Positions 4,761-5,856 of a stretch of 5,856 nucleotides of DNA are shown one piece after another. The DNA lies in NCBI GenBank assembly GCA_021797525.1, contig JAJZZQ010000007.1:1-5856 (forward strand). Reading direction: 5' to 3'. The stretch is from Thermoplasmata archaeon (lineage in GTDB: Archaea > Thermoplasmatota > Thermoplasmata > Thermoplasmatales > Thermoplasmataceae). The stretch's first letter is position 1. The number at the start of each line of letters is the position of its first letter. The translations under genes and the position numbers were made by a program. The notes under the pieces are model-generated. The model worked only from the letters and a program-made list of their open reading frames with translations, ran no database searches and was not told the origin of the DNA.

Positions 4761-5852
4761 GAAAAAATTCTTATGCATGTTGGCCCAAGTAGAGGAAATA
4801 TAGAGATATCTGAAAGCGCTGCGGTGCATGACCAGGGGTTTTCATCATCTGACTTTTCAGAAAAGATGAAGTATGCACTTAATGGCATCCTTAAAATCTC
4901 CGGGGCAGTCAACGGCTATAAGCCGTTCATAATTCCCGGAAGCGGCACAGCAGCTATGGAATCTCTCACTACGTTTCTCTCTCCTGGAGACAGTATACTC
5001 GTTCTGAGCCACGGAACATTTGGGGATAGGTGGAGGAGTATTTTTTCAAGATATCCTGTGAAGGTAAATGTTTTGCGTTCTGCTCCTGGAAAACATTTAT
5101 CCTTAGGCGATATCAAAAAAGCTGTCAGTGGCCAACACTACAGGATGGCAGTAATGACTCATGTGGAGACAAGCACAGGCCTTCGTGCTGATCTCAAGGC
5201 CATTATAGAGACTGTTAGGGACTTCGCGGATATAGTTGTTGTTGATTCTGTAGCTAGTCTGGGTGGTGAAAAACTTTGCCTGGCCAGTCTCGGCATAGAT
5301 GTGACTGTTTCCGCTTCGCAGAAGGCCATTGGAGCTGCGCCTGGAGCAGGGATAATAGTAGCTTCATCTGAGATTATTGGACAGGCAAGAGATGGTGGGC
5401 TTTCCGGTTACTTCCTGAACCTTCTTAACTGGGACCCTGTTATGGAAAAATTCATGGATGGGTCATGGGGTTATTTTGCAACTCCACCCATTGGGGTTAT
5501 TTATACAATGGCAAAAGCTATTGAACTCATGAGCCAGGAGGGAATGGAGAACCGAATAAAAAGGCACTCAAGACTTTCTTCTCTACTTAGGGACGGCATA
5601 GAAAGCATGGGATTGAATATTGTTGCTGAGTCACCCTACCGGAGCAACACTGTAACCGGCGTATATCTGAGAAATATTGATTCGCCTGAATTTATCAAGA
5701 AATGCCTGGACTTCGGGGTAGAATTCGCTGATGGGGCCATTCCTGAACTGAGGGGAAAATATTTCAGAATCGGCCACATGGGTTGGGTACAGGAATCGGA
5801 CATAAGGATGTCACTTCATGCCATAGAAAAGGCTCTCAATGAGTTTAAGTGA
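4755..5852 (+). CDS. Class V PLP-dependent aminotransferase (alanine/serine-glyoxylate or aspartate type)
   Basis: A 365-residue soluble enzyme, the normal size for class V aminotransferases. Visible landmarks are GSGTAAME (62-69), which cradles the cofactor phosphate; THVETSTG (135-142); VVVDSVASLGG (161-171) with D164 contacting the pyridine nitrogen; SASQKAIGAAPG (186-197) with the Schiff-base lysine K190; the ATPP segment (242-245); and RIGHMG (338-343), whose R338 should bind the substrate carboxylate. The set places it with the alanine-glyoxylate, serine-glyoxylate and serine-pyruvate aminotransferases. Archaeal members annotated this way may instead act on aspartate or phosphoserine, so the donor and acceptor are left open. 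The ATG at 4755 is chosen because the sequence MHVGP, close to the family's usual N-terminal glycine-proline, follows at once and a TATA-like box is 26 bases upstream. The gene is complete, ending four bases before the window edge. Confidence 0.88.
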   Translation: MAEKILMHVGPSRGNIEISESAAVHDQGFSSSDFSEKMKYALNGILKISGAVNGYKPFIIPGSGTAAMESLTTFLSPGDSILVLSHGTFGDRWRSIFSRYPVKVNVLRSAPGKHLSLGDIKKAVSGQHYRMAVMTHVETSTGLRADLKAIIETVRDFADIVVVDSVASLGGEKLCLASLGIDVTVSASQKAIGAAPGAGIIVASSEIIGQARDGGLSGYFLNLLNWDPVMEKFMDGSWGYFATPPIGVIYTMAKAIELMSQEGMENRIKRHSRLSSLLRDGIESMGLNIVAESPYRSNTVTGVYLRNIDSPEFIKKCLDFGVEFADGAIPELRGKYFRIGHMGWVQESDIRMSLHAIEKALNEFK

Positions 5853-5856
5853 CATC

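Noticed and set aside
4727..4912. Minus-strand frame of 61 codons across the aminotransferase start
   Set aside because: It is antisense to the conserved N-terminal part of the aminotransferase and would terminate in that gene's promoter.
1..5856. Search by eye for CRISPR repeats, tRNA genes, insertion-sequence ends and tandem repeats
   Set aside because: No spaced direct repeats, cloverleaf-like sequence, transposase motifs or terminal inverted repeats with target duplications were seen.

Overview
The window looks like ordinary chromosome from a thermoacidophilic archaeon, most likely of the Thermoplasmata/Thermoplasmatales. The evidence is: AT-rich TATA-like boxes about 23-32 bases upstream of most start codons, with no convincing Shine-Dalgarno sequence (leaderless transcription); heavy use of AGA/AGG for arginine and ATA for isoleucine; a C-terminal fragment of archaeal-type aspartate-semialdehyde dehydrogenase; and a small protein resembling a Thermoplasmata-restricted family. 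Genus cannot be fixed from the sequence alone. I see no tRNA, rRNA, CRISPR array, insertion sequence or phage gene.

Layout, left to right. (1) Bases 2-115 are the 3' end of an aspartate-semialdehyde dehydrogenase gene cut by the window edge. (2) 169-1107 (+) is a sugar-1-phosphate nucleotidyltransferase whose C-terminus carries a degenerate cupin-like domain. (3) An AT-rich spacer (1108-1246) contains a perfect 16-bp palindrome. (4) 1247-1615 (+) is a small acidic-tailed conserved archaeal protein. (5) 1616-2752 (-) is an M24 Xaa-Pro dipeptidase. Its stop codon abuts the preceding convergent stop codon inside a TGATCA hexamer. (6) 2864-3229 (-) is a small protein with a single C-terminal membrane segment. 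(7) A 94-bp divergent promoter region leads to an MFS transporter at 3324-4538 (+). (8) The 216-bp spacer 4539-4754 contains a possible 27-residue membrane microprotein (4622-4705) with its own TATA-like box, and most of an 8-bp-arm inverted repeat that runs over the next start codon. (9) 4755-5852 (+) is a class V PLP-dependent aminotransferase.

The genes do not form an obvious pathway or operon. Nearly every one has its own promoter-like sequence, and strands change repeatedly, so they are probably single transcription units: amino-acid metabolism (dehydrogenase, aminotransferase), peptide turnover (dipeptidase), sugar-nucleotide formation (nucleotidyltransferase) and transport (MFS). I do not see a clear new multi-gene system. 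The items most worth a second look are the nucleotidyltransferase-cupin fusion, the microprotein candidate, the start-spanning inverted repeat before the aminotransferase, the 16-bp palindrome and the small membrane-anchored protein.
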